Shown here: piece by piece, positions 16,795-25,600 of the stretch
How positions within the stretch are numbered: the stretch's first letter is position 1
How the letters are laid out: the number at the start of each line of letters is the position of its first letter
Origin: DATFRY01 sp035489015
GTDB taxonomy: Bacteria > Myxococcota_A > Polyangia > Haliangiales > Haliangiaceae
Assembly: GCA_035489015.1 (NCBI GenBank)
Contig: DATHKR010000213.1
Span: 1-64,000 of the forward strand
DNA length: 64,000 nucleotides
Direction: 5' to 3'
Translations under genes and position numbers: made by a program
Notes under the pieces: model-generated
The model's input: only the letters and a program-made list of their open reading frames with translations
The model's database searches: none
Told to the model about the DNA's origin: nothing

Positions 16795-18354
16795 TCAGCC
16801 CAGCCCGAAGAAGCTGCGGATCTTGCCGACGATCTGCCGCTTCTGGCTGGCGATGTGCTTCTCGCGCGACTCGCGCGAGGCGTCCTCGCGCTTGCTGGTC
16901 AGCTCGCTCTCGCGCCGGGCCAGGATCTCGGCCATCGCCTCGGCCAGCTCCGGCCGCTGCTTCAGCACCTTCTCGAGATCCGACTTGGCCAGGCGGTAGC
17001 ACTCGACGTCGGTCCTGGCCACGGTGGTGGCGCTGCGCGGCGCGCCGGTCATGAGCGAGCGCTCGCCGAAGAACATGCCGGGCCCGAGGGCGGCGACCTC
17101 GCGCTCGACCCCGTCGGCATCGACCCGGACGCTGACCTCGCCGCGGTGGATGAGGTACAGGTCGTGCCCCTCGCTGCCCTGCCGGGTCATGGTCTCGGCC
17201 GCCGAGAACGGCGAGTAGCGCAGGCTGTTGGCCAGCTGGTCGATCTCGTCCGGGCTGAGGCCCTGGAACAGCTCGGCCGAGCGCAGCACCTCCTCGCGGC
17301 TCTGGTCCAGGTCGCGCTCCTTGCGCTGGCGCCGCTCCTCGGTGTTGGTGGTCATGAAGATCGCGTGGGCCGGCAAGGTCAGCGGGATGCTGGCCCGGCG
17401 CAGGGCGAAGAAGATGCGCGTGCGGACCCGCGAGTCGACCGGCTCGTCGCGCTGCAGGTCGGAAAGCCAGTAGCGCGCGGTGTAGCTGTTGAAGCTGTCC
17501 CGCATGTCGCCGTGCACGCAGTCGGGCACCGGTTCGGCCGCCACGCCCTCGATCGGCGCGCGCCGCAGCGCCTCCTCGACCACGCGCATGACGTCGGTCG
17601 GGCTGAACCGGTAGTCGATGTCGAACTTCACCTTGCGGCGCAGCTGGGTCGGCTGGCCAGCGCGCCGGCCGAGCACGGTGAACTGGTTCTTGGCCAGCAT
17701 GCTGTTGGGCACGCAGATCGTCTCCCAGTCGCGGGTCTCGATCGTCGTCTGCCGCCAGCGCACCTCCAGCACCCGGCCGACCTTGTCGCCGATCTGCAGC
17801 CAGTCGCCGGGGCGGACCGACTTCTCCATCTGCAGGGTCATGCCGCCCATCAGGTTGCCGAGCGTGTCCTGCAGCGAGAAGCCGATGACCGCGGTCAGGA
17901 CCGCCGAGGTGGCGATCAGCCCGCCGAGGTTCACACCCCAGGCGGACAGGAGGAACAGCCCGCCGAACACGAACGCGCCGGCTCCGACCACGTCCTGCAC
18001 GATGCGGGGCGCCTCCGCGCGCACCCAGCGGAGCAGCCCGTCGAACACGATCGCCAGGGCGATGGTGATCCCGGCGATCGTCGCGATCGAGATCGAGATC
18101 AGGCGCCACATCGGGTACGACGTGGCGGCGTTGGCCTCGAGGTAGCCGAGCAGCGGCAGCGACGCGAGGTGAAGGAGGAGGAGGAACCCGGTGCCGCGCA
18201 TGCTCGCGCGGCTGCGCGCGGAGCGCGTCTCGCGGCTGCGGATGGCGACCGCGACCACGAACCCGAGCACCAGGACCAACGTCAGGTCGGACCACGCCTC
18301 GGACAGCGTGGCGCCGATCCACTCGCTCTCGGCCACGGCCGAGAAGGCTATCAC
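16795..18354 (-). CDS. MscS-type mechanosensitive channel with C-terminal cyclic-nucleotide-binding domain
   Basis: About 519 residues. Four membrane helices (including DLTLVLVLGFVVAVAI and VVGAGAFVFGGLFLLSAWG) lead to the MscS pore and beta domain: TAVIGFSLQDTLGNLMGGMTLQMEKSVRPGDWLQIG (about 154-189). After the alpha/beta cage (to about 330), a cNMP-binding domain begins at ELFQGLSPDEIDQLANSL and contains FFGERSLMTGAPRSATTVART, a phosphate-binding cassette with Glu and Arg kept. A charged coiled tail ends the protein. Channel opening may therefore be set by cAMP or cGMP as well as tension. No ATG is available: GTG at 18354 is used, GTG at 18336 is possible. Confidence 0.9.
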   Translation of the reverse strand: MIAFSAVAESEWIGATLSEAWSDLTLVLVLGFVVAVAIRSRETRSARSRASMRGTGFLLLLHLASLPLLGYLEANAATSYPMWRLISISIATIAGITIALAIVFDGLLRWVRAEAPRIVQDVVGAGAFVFGGLFLLSAWGVNLGGLIATSAVLTAVIGFSLQDTLGNLMGGMTLQMEKSVRPGDWLQIGDKVGRVLEVRWRQTTIETRDWETICVPNSMLAKNQFTVLGRRAGQPTQLRRKVKFDIDYRFSPTDVMRVVEEALRRAPIEGVAAEPVPDCVHGDMRDSFNSYTARYWLSDLQRDEPVDSRVRTRIFFALRRASIPLTLPAHAIFMTTNTEERRQRKERDLDQSREEVLRSAELFQGLSPDEIDQLANSLRYSPFSAAETMTRQGSEGHDLYLIHRGEVSVRVDADGVEREVAALGPGMFFGERSLMTGAPRSATTVARTDVECYRLAKSDLEKVLKQRPELAEAMAEILARRESELTSKREDASRESREKHIASQKRQIVGKIRSFFGLG

Positions 18355-18435
18355 GTCCTCTGTGCCCCGCGCGCGCCCGCCGTCAAGTGAACTGATGGAT
18401 CTTGCATACTTCCGCGTGCTAGCCTGACCGAAGGC

Positions 18436-19368
18436 ATGCGGGCTCGTTTCTGGGGCGTCCGAGGTTCCATCGCGGTCCCCGGTCCGACCACGAACCGGTA
18501 CGGCGGCAACACCTCCTGCGTCGAGATCGACGTCGAAGGAATGGACCCGATCATCATCGACGCGGGGACCGGGATCCGTCGTCTGGGCAAGGAGCTGGCC
18601 GGCGGCCCCTTCGGATCGGGCAACGGCACCGCCCACCTGCTCATCAGCCACACCCACTGGGACCACATCCAGGGGCTGCCGTTCTTCGCCCCGCTCTACA
18701 CCCGCGGCAACCGGCTGCACGTCTACGCTCGGCGGCGGGACACTCACCTCCGCGCGGTGTTCGCCTCGCAGACCGAGAGCCCGTACTTCCCGGTGCCGCT
18801 CGACGAGCTGCGGGCCGACGTCACCTTCCACGAGCTGGGCGACAGCCAGAGCTTCGCGATCGGGCCGGCCCAGGTCCGCTGCACCCGGCTCAACCACCCG
18901 TGGATCGCGCTCGCGTTCCGGATCGAGCACGGCGGGCGCTCCATCGTCTACGCGTCGGACACCGCGCCGTTCCGCGACATCCTGTTCGAGCATGAGTTCA
19001 TCGGCCAGCCGCCGGCGCCGGGCGCGCCGCTCGATCCAGCCGAGGCGGCCGCGCTGTCGGTCATGCGCCAGGCGCTGGTCGATCTCTGCCGCGGCGCGGA
19101 TCTCCTCATCTACGACACCCAGTTCACGCCGGCCGAGTACCGCCAGAAGCCGCACTGGGGCCACTCCACGCCGGACGACGCGATCGCGATCGCGCGCGAG
19201 GCCGAGGTCGGCACGCTGGCTCTCTATCACCACGCGCCGCAGCGCACCGACGACGAGCAGGACGCGATCCTGGCCGCCTGTCGCGCGGCGGTGGTCGGCA
19301 CCCGGCTGCGGCTGGTCGCCGCCTACGAGGGGCTCGAGGTCGATCTGGGGTCCGAGGTGGGCCGATGA
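18436..19368 (+). CDS. MBL-fold metallohydrolase (first of tandem pair)
   Basis: 310 residues. FWGVRGSIAVPGPTTNRYGGNTSCVEI opens the protein, a hallmark of the COG1235-like branch of metallo-beta-lactamase proteins related to cyclic phosphodiesterases. Metal ligands are visible: HTHWDH (72-77), a later His (LNHPW), Asp (YASDTAP) and His (LYHHAPQ). A central insertion of about 25 residues (IGQPPAPGAPLDPAEAAALS) is absent from the paralogue next door. It is divergent from the cNMP-gated channel gene and overlaps the second MBL gene by four bases. Substrate unknown; cyclic nucleotides are a reasonable hypothesis. Confidence 0.9.
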   Translation: MRARFWGVRGSIAVPGPTTNRYGGNTSCVEIDVEGMDPIIIDAGTGIRRLGKELAGGPFGSGNGTAHLLISHTHWDHIQGLPFFAPLYTRGNRLHVYARRRDTHLRAVFASQTESPYFPVPLDELRADVTFHELGDSQSFAIGPAQVRCTRLNHPWIALAFRIEHGGRSIVYASDTAPFRDILFEHEFIGQPPAPGAPLDPAEAAALSVMRQALVDLCRGADLLIYDTQFTPAEYRQKPHWGHSTPDDAIAIAREAEVGTLALYHHAPQRTDDEQDAILAACRAAVVGTRLRLVAAYEGLEVDLGSEVGR

Positions 19369-20216
19369 AGATCCGCTTCTGGGGGGTGCGCGGCGCGATC
19401 CCGGCCCCGGGTCCGGAGACCAACCGGTACGGCGGCAACACCTCGTGCGTCTCGGTGACCGGCGGGCGCGATCAGCTGGTCATCCTGGACATGGGGACCG
19501 GCGCGATGCGGCTCGGCGCCGAGCTGATGACCGGCCCGCTCGGCCGCGGCCAGGGCAGCGCCGCGGTGCTGCTCTCGCACGCCCACTGGGACCACATCCA
19601 GGGCTTCCCGTTCTTCCCGCCGGTGTTCGTGCCCGGCAACCAGCTGGCGATTCACGGCAACGCGCACTCGTCGGACATGCTCGAGGGAATCCTCGAGGGG
19701 CAGATGAACCCGCACTTCTCCCCGATCTGCACGCTCAAGAACCTGGGCGCGGCGATCGGCTTCACCGCGGTCGTCGCCGGCGAGGAGTACGACGTGGCCG
19801 GGCTGCGCGTCACCGCCCAGCCCAACCCGCACGGGCACACCTCGGCGCTGGCCTACCGGCTCGAGGAGGACGGCCGCGCGCTGGTTTACGCGTCCGACGC
19901 CGGCTATCCGCCCGCGGGGCCGAGCCGCGAGGTGCTGGAGCTCTACCGCGGCGCCGACCTCCTCATCCACGACGCCACTTACACGCCGGCCGACCGCGCC
20001 ACCCGGCTCGAGCGCGGCAACTCGTCCTACGCGTGCGCGGCGTCGGCGGCGGTCGCGGCCGGCGCGCGCCACCTGGTCCTCTTCCACTACGATCAGGACT
20101 ACGCCGACGACGCGGTCGACGACCTGGTCGGCGCCTGCCGGGCCGAGCTCGACCGCCTGGGCGGGCGCGACATCCGGCTCACCGCCGCGGCCGAGGGCCT
20201 CGAGCTCGAGGTGTAG
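19365..20216 (+). CDS. MBL-fold metallohydrolase (second of tandem pair)
   Basis: 283 residues, clear paralogue of the preceding protein: it opens with FWGVRGAIPAPGPETNRYGGNTSCVSV and has HAHWDH (72-77), PHGHTSALAYRLE, YASDAGYPP and LFHYDQDY as metal-binding elements. The ATG overlaps the previous stop (ATGA), so the two are made together, perhaps as a heterodimer. The N-terminal halves are much closer than the C-terminal halves, so the duplicates have probably divided roles. Confidence 0.9.
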   Translation: MKIRFWGVRGAIPAPGPETNRYGGNTSCVSVTGGRDQLVILDMGTGAMRLGAELMTGPLGRGQGSAAVLLSHAHWDHIQGFPFFPPVFVPGNQLAIHGNAHSSDMLEGILEGQMNPHFSPICTLKNLGAAIGFTAVVAGEEYDVAGLRVTAQPNPHGHTSALAYRLEEDGRALVYASDAGYPPAGPSREVLELYRGADLLIHDATYTPADRATRLERGNSSYACAASAAVAAGARHLVLFHYDQDYADDAVDDLVGACRAELDRLGGRDIRLTAAAEGLELEV

Positions 20217-20229
20217 AGGCCAGGAGTGA

Positions 20230-20412
20230 CTAGGGGCTCTTCGGGGGAGGCGGCGGCACGCGGCCCTCCTCGCCCGGCTTGATCTCGACCGGATCGAGAT
20301 AGGGCTCGTCGCGCCGACAGTCGTTGATGAACACGGCCAGGAGGCCGGTCACGGCGATCGCGATCATCCCCCCGAAGACCACCAGCGGCGCTCTGTTGGG
20401 CTTGTGCGGCAT
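20230..20412 (-). CDS. 60-residue single-pass membrane protein
   Basis: MPHKPNRAP is followed by one membrane helix (LVVFGGMIAIAVTGLLAVFI) and a charged, Pro-rich tail ending PPPPPKSP. The frame starts 23 bases after the stop of the FHA protein gene on the same strand, so the two are probably one transcript. The Pro-rich tail may bind a partner. No family recognised. Confidence 0.6.
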   Translation of the reverse strand: MPHKPNRAPLVVFGGMIAIAVTGLLAVFINDCRRDEPYLDPVEIKPGEEGRVPPPPPKSP

Positions 20413-20435
20413 GACTTCCGGCGCGCGACCCGCGC

Positions 20436-21368
20436 TCAGGGTACGACGATGAACTCTCGCTGCATGAGCCCGATGAGGCGCTGGGCCGCGTCGAGGTCGG
20501 TGCCGTAGTAGTTGTCGAGCACCGCCTGCACCTGACCATGGTCGAGCACGAGCTGAAAGACGTCGAGCTCCTGCGGCGAGAGGTCGCGCAGCTTGCCGGC
20601 CAGCGGGGTCGGCACCGCGAGGGCGGACTGGTAGGGCGGCAGCTTGTTCTCGAGATTCCGGAGCTCGTCGAGCTGGCGCATCCCCTCCATGAGGATCGCC
20701 TCGGTCGACTCCTGGATCTCTTCCATCACCCGGATCTCGCCGCCCGGCTCGAGCTCGAAGGTGCCGGCCGTCCAGGTGAGCATGCGGAAGATGGCCTTGT
20801 GCGGGCTGACCGCGAAGTCCTCGTTGATCGCGGCGAAGTAGATCTGACCCTGGCGCAGGTAGATGCGGCCGAGCGCGCCCTGGGTGGCGACGGTCAGGAC
20901 GCCCGACTTGCGGCTGGTCGACAGCAGCTGGAGCAGATCCGGAAGCGGGATCTCCTCGATGACGCCCGACATCGGGCGGCCCGAGGTCTGCTGGCGACTG
21001 GCACCGGCCTCGAGCCGGCGGCGCGCCTCGGCCTCGGATTGCTCGGCGTACTGCAGCGGGTCGACCGAGACCATCTTGATGATCGACGTGCCGACCAGGA
21101 TCCGATCGCCTTCCTGCAGGCGAGAGCGAGTGACCTTCTCGCCATTCACGAAGGTGCCATTGGTCGACCCGAGGTCCTGAATGTAGACCTCACCGTCGGT
21201 GGTCGTGATCTTCGCGTGCTTGCGCGAGACCATGTCCTCGACCAGCACCATGTCGAGATCGCTCGACCGCCCGATGATGATCTCGCGGTTCATCCTCAGC
21301 GGGAATTCACCCCCCTGGTACTTCCCCGAGATGAATCGGAGAGCATACCGCGGTCGATCAGACTGCAT
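20436..21368 (-). CDS. FHA-domain protein with C-terminal DUF4388-like domain
   Basis: 310 residues. The FHA domain (about 8-100) has IIIGRSSDLDMVLVEDMVSRKHAKI and LGSTNGTFVNG, keeping the Arg, Ser-Arg-Lys-His and Asn residues that bind phosphothreonine. A second domain (about 140-240) begins MSGVIEEIPLPDLLQLLSTSRKSGVLTV and contains RIYLRQGQIYFAAI, the DUF4388/PATAN-like fold common in Myxococcota and cyanobacterial signalling proteins. It is therefore a phospho-dependent adaptor for the many Ser/Thr kinases nearby. ATG at 21368 is chosen because the FHA strand starts soon after. Likely co-transcribed with the small membrane protein. Confidence 0.9.
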   Translation of the reverse strand: MQSDRPRYALRFISGKYQGGEFPLRMNREIIIGRSSDLDMVLVEDMVSRKHAKITTTDGEVYIQDLGSTNGTFVNGEKVTRSRLQEGDRILVGTSIIKMVSVDPLQYAEQSEAEARRRLEAGASRQQTSGRPMSGVIEEIPLPDLLQLLSTSRKSGVLTVATQGALGRIYLRQGQIYFAAINEDFAVSPHKAIFRMLTWTAGTFELEPGGEIRVMEEIQESTEAILMEGMRQLDELRNLENKLPPYQSALAVPTPLAGKLRDLSPQELDVFQLVLDHGQVQAVLDNYYGTDLDAAQRLIGLMQREFIVVP

Positions 21369-21469
21369 ATTATCTAGTGGCTTCGCGCTGTTACCGCTTA
21401 GGATCTTACGTTCGTCCACCTGTCTACGCAAGGCGGACGGGTCTTTTCCGGCAGCCCCTTCCTGCCACG

Positions 21470-22441
21470 TCATCGACGCGACCCCTTCGCTCCGCGCTTG
21501 CTGTCAGTCCATTCGTCCACGGCCGCCTCGATCGCTGCCTCGTTCTCCTCGTCGCGCCGGGCCGGATCGCGCGGCGCCGCGCGGAGGATGGAGAGGATGC
21601 GCGAGAATACCTCTTCCGAGACGACGAGGCTCGAATGACCCATGCGGACGGTGACCGGGGTTGCGCCGCGCAGACGGGTCGTCGGCAGCGGACAGACCCA
21701 GTCGCGCGCCGCGGCCAGCGTGAAGATGTCGACCTCGGGTGGAAGCGGACCGCGGTGGAGCTCGTCGAGGAAGCGGCTGCGCGGCAGGAGCTGCCACGAC
21801 GACTTCGACCACAGGCCGAGCGTCGCCACGCCGGCCAGCGCCGCCCAGGTGCCCCTCACCGGGGTGCCCATCATGACCAGGCGGCGCACACGGGCCTGCC
21901 CGCCCAGCTTCTTGATGTAGTAGAGGCCGATGAGGCCGCCCATCGAGTGGCCGACGATGTCGATGCGCTTGACCGAGGTCTGCGACAGGATGCTCTCGAT
22001 CTTGCGGTGGATGAGGAACGCGGACGCGCGGATGTCGCGGCTGTTGAGCGCGCCGAGGTTGAACGAGAACACGGTCAGGCCCTCGTCGGCGAGGCGGCGC
22101 TCGAGCGGATACATCGAGCCGCGCGTGCCGAGGAAGCCGTGGATGAGCAGCACCGGCGGATGACGCTCGTCGATCTTGTCGAAGGTGGCGCGCCGGCGGA
22201 TGCGATTGCCGCGCGCGAGGTGGCGGAGATAGGTGAGCCCGTGTGTGCCACCGGCCAGATCCTCGGCGACCGGGCTGGTGCGTCCGAGCCAGCGCGACGG
22301 CGCGCGCGACACCCAGCGCGCGAACCAGCGCGCGGTCTGGCCCATCGCGACCGCCGCCGAGGGCGGATGATCCTCGCTGTCCGATGCGCCCTCGCCGGGC
22401 GGAGGCGCTGCGGATCCTTTGCTTTTGGAACGACGGGACAC
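21470..22441 (-). CDS. Alpha/beta hydrolase, lipase-like
   Basis: About 323 residues from GTG at 22441 (a TTG at 22489 or ATG at 22345 are alternatives). HPPVLLIHGFLGTRGSMYPLERRL provides the oxyanion-hole HGF motif, and IDIVGHSMGGLIGLYYIKKLGG the nucleophile elbow GHSMGG. The catalytic His is probably GHSSLV near the end, and an Asp follows AARDW. This matches EstA/lipase class 2-like triacylglycerol lipases. There is no clear signal peptide; the first 60 residues are polar and Arg/Ser-rich, and the location is uncertain. Confidence 0.85.
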   Translation of the reverse strand: MSRRSKSKGSAAPPPGEGASDSEDHPPSAAVAMGQTARWFARWVSRAPSRWLGRTSPVAEDLAGGTHGLTYLRHLARGNRIRRRATFDKIDERHPPVLLIHGFLGTRGSMYPLERRLADEGLTVFSFNLGALNSRDIRASAFLIHRKIESILSQTSVKRIDIVGHSMGGLIGLYYIKKLGGQARVRRLVMMGTPVRGTWAALAGVATLGLWSKSSWQLLPRSRFLDELHRGPLPPEVDIFTLAAARDWVCPLPTTRLRGATPVTVRMGHSSLVVSEEVFSRILSILRAAPRDPARRDEENEAAIEAAVDEWTDSKRGAKGSRR

Positions 22442-22570
22442 GAGTTGAGCGGCTCTCGGATCATTCGGGATCCGGGGTGATCCGGGCAAGTGTTTGGTCG
22501 CATGAGGTTCGCGGCAGGCCCTGTCCGAGGGACACCGACATGCCGATTCGATTCCATGAGGCCGAATTCA

Positions 22571-22599
22571 TTGACAGATTGGCGAGTGGCAGCTACCGT
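22571..22599 (+). promoter_or_regulatory. Promoter of the pseudokinase gene
   Basis: A perfect TTGACA (22571-22576), 17-base spacer and TACCGT (22594-22599). In-frame GTG at 22607 lies 7 bases beyond the -10, so the message would be leaderless if that codon is the start. Upstream codons ATG 22556 and GTG 22586 would lie before the predicted transcription start. Confidence 0.6.
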
Positions 22600-22606
22600 A
22601 AAACGA

Positions 22607-25600
22607 GTGACTGTTCAGGGCGAGGGGGGCTCGGGACGGAGGCTCGGCCGGTACCACCTCGCCGAGTCGCTCGGAGCGGGTCCGACCGGCGAGGTCTTCC
22701 GGGCCAAGGTCATCGGCGTCGCCGGATTCGAGCGACAGTTCGCGGTCAAGCGCTTTCACCCCCAGATGGTCTCGGATGCCGACCGGGCCGGGCTTCTGGC
22801 CCAGGCGTCGCGCGGCTATGGCGCGCTGCAGCACCCTCGCATCGCGCGCCTGCACGAGTTCGGCGTGGCGGCCCCGGAGACGTTCGTTGCCACCGAGCTG
22901 GTGCGCGGTCTCGATCTGCACCGGCTGCTCGCCAGGGCGGGCGCGCGCGGCGCGGGACTCCCGTCCGGAGCCGGCGTCGGCCTGATCGCGGCGACCGCGC
23001 GCGCGCTCGGCTTCGCTCACTCGCGCGGGCTGTCCCACCTGGGGCTCTCACCGACCAACGTGCTCTGCACCGTCGACGGCGACATCAAGGTCACCGACTT
23101 CGGCCACCTGAGCCACAGGCTGTCGACCCGGCCGGCGGAGGATCCGGGGCTGGCGCCGCGGCTCGCCTACCTGGCGCCCGAGCAGCTGCGCGGTGACGCC
23201 GGCACGCCGGCGACCGACGTGTTCCAGCTCGGTCTGCTCGCGTGCGAGCTCTTGACCGGGCAATCGCCGCTGGCCGGCGCGGATCCGCGGGAGGTGCAGC
23301 GACGCGCGCTGTCCGGCGAGCTACCGGTGGTCGCGCTCGATCTGCCGCGTCCGCTCGTGCAGGTGATCCGGCGCGCGCTGGCAGTGGCGCCGGCGGATCG
23401 CTTTCCCGAGGCCGGGGCGCTGGCCGATGCGCTCGACGCGGCGGCGCGGGCCACGGCGCTGGCCGGCGACCGGCGCGATCTGGCGGCGGTGGTGCGCGCG
23501 GCGGTGGACGAGCAGGTCGCGGTCGAGGACCGCCGCCCCGGCGTGCCCGGTGGGCCGATCGGCGCCGGGGGCGCGGTGCCGCCGCCGTCGGCGCGCTCGG
23601 CTCCGCCGTCGATCGGGCGCATGACTCTGACCGGCAATCCAGCGCCGCGGTCGGCTCCGGCGCGCGGGCCCGGGCGGATCGGCGGGCGGCCGGAGGCGGT
23701 CGCCGCCGCGGCGCCGCGGCCGCCGGTGCTGCCGGAGCGCGCGGAGACGTCGGAGGAGCCGACCCGGGTGCGCGACGAGGAGCAAGATGGTCCGCCGACC
23801 CGGGTCATGCCGGACCACATGGTGCGGACCTTGATCGGGCAGCCCTCGCCGGCCTCGTCGACCTCGATGACGGTGCCGACCTCGCCGTCGCCGGCCTCGT
23901 CGAGCTCGCTGACCGTGCCGGCCTCGCCGGTGTCGGGCGGCGGGCCGAACGCCGGGCCCGGCTCGAATGGCGCGGGGGCGCAGGGACGCGGGCCGGCGCC
24001 GCTGGTCGGCGGCGAGGACGCGCGGAAGACGCGACGGCGCCAGGCCCACGCGGCCGGCGATCACGACCGCGAGACCCGGCCGCGCGAGGCCTCCTCGCGG
24101 CAAGGCACCCCGGATCCGTTCGAGCGCGAGGGCACCGACGGCGACTTCTACGCGCAGGAGACCGTGACGCAGCTGCGCGACGAGCTCGCGCCGGCGACGA
24201 GCGCGCCGCGAGCCGCGGAGGCCGGGCGGGCGGCGGGGCCGCCGCGATCGCCGCTCGCCGGATCGCTGCGACCGGCCGGCGACTCGGGTGCGCGGCCCGC
24301 GCCGCGCGGGAGTCTGGCCGGATCCCTGCGATCGGCGGCCGAGGCCGCGCGGCCGGAGGGGCGCGGGAGTCTGGCCGGGTCCCTGCGATCGGCGACCGAG
24401 GCGCCGCCGCGCCCGGACGGACCGCCGAGGTTCAGCGCGGAAAACGGGCCTCGATCGACGGCGACCGCGCTCCGCTCGGCCGGATCGGACCAGGTGAGGG
24501 CCGAGGCGCATCCGTCGCCGTCGGGCGCGATGCGCCCGGGACCGGAGGCCGGGGCGCGGCCCGGACCAGGAGGCCGGCGACCGGGGCTCGAGGTCATCAG
24601 GCGCGCCGACAGCGGCACGCCGCTTCCGGAGGTGCACTCGCCGCCGCCGGACGTGCTGACGCCGATGCCCGAGCTGGCCGAGATGCTCGCGATGACGGAG
24701 CCGCCGGTGCAGCCGCGATCCGCGCTGAGCACGCTGCCATCGGCGTCCCCTCCGCCACCGAAAGGATCGACGGGCGGGCTGGCGGCGCGACCCGTGGGCG
24801 ATCCAGCTCGCGACCCGCGGCAGGGCGCGGATCCGCGCCTGGTGCGGACGACCGGCGCCCCCGCGGCGCGACCCGCGGGCGGTCAGGCTCGCGACGCGCG
24901 GCAATCGTCGGATCCGAGGCTGGCGGGGCCCGCGATGCGCCCGCCGCCGATGTCGCCGGGCGCCGCGCCGCCGCCGATGCGCCAGCCGGGCATGGCGGCC
25001 GGCATGGTGCCGCCACCGTCGCCGCAGAGGATGTCCCCGCCGATGCCGCCGCAGGGAAGGCCCTCGCAGGGAATGCCGTCGCACGGAATGCCCTCGCACG
25101 GCGGGCCGCCCCAGGGAATGCCGCCCCAGGGAATGCCGCCCCAGGGAATGCCCTCGCACGGCGGGCCGCCCCAGGGCCCGCCCTCGCACGGCATGCCGCC
25201 CCAGGGAATGCCGCCGCAGGGCATGTCCGCGCGGGGCATGCCGCCGCAGGGCCCGCCCTCGCTCGGCATGCCGCCGCAGCGGTCCTCGCAGCCCGGGCCG
25301 GGGCCGTTCTCTTCACCGACACCGGGGGGCATGCCGCCGACCTCGCCGCCGCCGATGTCGCCGGGGATGGGCCCTGCCCCGTCCTGGCAGCCAGCTGGCT
25401 CGCCGGTCGAGCCGGATCCGCGCTTCGTCATCGATCCGGGGTCGCTGCCCGAGCCGCGCATCCGGGCGCCGCGTCCGGCGCTGGTCGACTCCGGCGTGCC
25501 GACCGGGCAGCCGCTGCCGCCGGCCCGGCTCGAGCGCGCCCGGATCTCGGGCTCGCCCGATACCGGCGAGGTGCTGATCGGTGGCCACGGACGCATCGAG

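Noticed and set aside
16855..18390. Long plus-strand frame opposite the channel gene
   Set aside because: It is the antisense shadow of the MscS gene: Ala/Arg/Gly/Val-rich with no domain. High GC keeps shadow frames open.
23321..25189. 622-residue minus-strand frame opposite the pseudokinase
   Set aside because: Composition almost only Arg, Gly, Ala and Pro with no fold; shadow of the repeat linker.
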